Assembly: GCA_023459355.1 (NCBI GenBank)
Contig: JAEWUM010000014.1
Location: 1-64,000, forward strand
Reading direction: 5' to 3'
From: Bacteroidota bacterium
GTDB taxonomy: Bacteria > Bacteroidota > Bacteroidia > Bacteroidales > Paludibacteraceae
DNA: 64,000 nucleotides
Shown: positions 63,310-64,000 of the stretch, piece after piece
Numbering within the stretch: the stretch's first letter is position 1
How the letters are laid out: the number at the start of each line of letters is the position of its first letter
The notes under the pieces: model-generated
Databases searched by the model: none
The model's input: the letters and a program-made list of their open reading frames with translations, nothing else
Told to the model about the DNA's origin: nothing
Made by a program: the position numbers and the translations under genes

Positions 63310-64000
63310 ATGAAAGGCAAGTTATTATTCTTTGGTTTGTTATTGCTCTCTTTGTCAGTCCTCTCACAGGAGAAGGTGAAAACAGGTTTCGGCTTTGGAG
63401 CTTTGCCCGCAGTTTCTTTTGACTCGGATTTAGGCTTTCAGTACGGGGCCATTGTAAATCTGTTTCACTATGGCGATGGTACCAATTATCCGAAGTACGA
63501 TCATTCGTTGTACCTGGAATGGTCGCGTTATACCAAAGGTACGGGTATAAATCGCATCATGTATGATACTGAAAAATTGTTGCCGGGTATTCGCACAACA
63601 GTTGACCTAACGTACTACACCGATCAGATGCTGCCATTTTATGGATTCAATGGTTATCAGTCGGAATATGACGCTGTAAAACCGCGTTTGTTTTACAGTC
63701 AGGAACGTAATATGTTTCGCGCCAAGGCTGATTTTCAGGGTAACTTTGGAGATTCTGATTTTGGCTGGATAGGAGGCTATACTTTTTATAACTTTGATAT
63801 AGACTCAGTTAATATAAATAAACTTGACTTAGCGCCGGTATCGGGTGGGTCCTTGTATCAGCGATACGTAAAATATGGTTTGATTGGTGCCGGAGAAGCC
63901 AATGGTGGTAGCATCAATTATCTGAAGGCCGGTTTTAAATATGATTCACGCGACCAGCGTGCGTTTGCTTCAAAGGGCATCTGGACAGAAGCGGTTATCC
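63310..64000 (+). CDS. BamA/TamA-family outer-membrane protein, N-terminal part (cut by window end)
   Basis: Open frame from ATG 63310 to the window edge, 230 codons, without stop. Signal peptide MKGKLLFFGLLLLSLSVLSQ. The mature sequence has alternating aromatic beta-strands (GFGFGALPAVSFDSDLGFQ, YGAIVNLFHYGDGTNYPKYD, LYLEWSRYTKGTGINRIMYD, ending near FKYDSRDQRAFASKGIW). The SRDQR...PSKG-like segment near the end is a hallmark of Omp85/surface-antigen barrels. POTRA domains are not visible at the N terminus, so this is likely a barrel-only relative. The C-terminal part lies outside the window. Confidence 0.75.
   Translation, partial: MKGKLLFFGLLLLSLSVLSQEKVKTGFGFGALPAVSFDSDLGFQYGAIVNLFHYGDGTNYPKYDHSLYLEWSRYTKGTGINRIMYDTEKLLPGIRTTVDLTYYTDQMLPFYGFNGYQSEYDAVKPRLFYSQERNMFRAKADFQGNFGDSDFGWIGGYTFYNFDIDSVNINKLDLAPVSGGSLYQRYVKYGLIGAGEANGGSINYLKAGFKYDSRDQRAFASKGIWTEAVI

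Overview
The window reads as chromosomal DNA of a member of the Bacteroidota, most likely order Bacteroidales. Supporting signs are a SusC/SusD pair inside a polysaccharide-utilisation locus, two proteins ending in type IX secretion (T9SS) sorting domains, a PorU-like C25 protein, a 191-residue Fe/Mn superoxide dismutase of Porphyromonas type, a group-B-like [FeFe] hydrogenase, and many TAnnTTTG -7 promoter boxes. Family or genus cannot be fixed from the sequence alone; a Paludibacter- or Dysgonomonas-like anaerobe would fit.

Layout. 1-12 kb: plus-strand housekeeping genes: sodB, a small conserved protein, rpe, a ComEC-like protein, an NrnA-like DHH phosphoesterase, a Fic protein, an ApgM-type enzyme, a D12 adenine methylase, thrC, ribE and a membrane protein with a degenerate Nudix domain. 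Intergenic gaps here carry a family of TAACCACT repeats. 12-28.9 kb: a minus-strand operon of ten genes (N-acetylneuraminate lyase, AGE epimerase, SusC, SusD, two paralogous propeller enzymes, a PKD/PQQ lipoprotein, a FISUMP protein with T9SS tail, an MFS transporter, YhcH) facing a divergent ROK regulator. The core resembles the Bacteroides nanLET arrangement for sialic acid, but no recognisable sialidase is present. 28.9-36 kb: [FeFe] hydrogenase, acyl-CoA ligase, a small winged-helix protein and a PorU-like protein whose His/Cys catalytic dyad is replaced by Lys/Ala.

36.1-36.5 kb: tRNA-Gly(GCC) and tRNA-Leu(TAA), preceded by truncated and inverted copies of the tRNA-Gly 5' half. 36.6-53.7 kb: next to these tRNAs lies a tightly packed nine-gene minus-strand operon that looks like a composite defence island: N6-adenine methylase/type IIG-like protein, AlbA_2 (Schlafen-type) ATPase, PLD-SNF2 helicase, McrB with an internal insertion, McrC, Ser/Thr kinase-TPR-FHA protein, two proteins of unknown function (one perhaps PLD-like) and a uracil-DNA-glycosylase-like protein. 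This is the best candidate for an undescribed system in the window.

53.9-64 kb: four overlapping lipoprotein genes (CsgG, unknown, DUF4810, DUF799), a nonsense-mutated IS4-type transposase, a decayed coding remnant, a sugar transferase, a DUF2147 protein, a cation/proton antiporter, malate dehydrogenase, a Fur-family regulator and the start of a BamA/TamA-like outer-membrane protein cut by the window edge.

All family names come from reading motifs by eye; no database search was possible. Promoters were called by matching TAnnTTTG at a sensible distance from a start codon.
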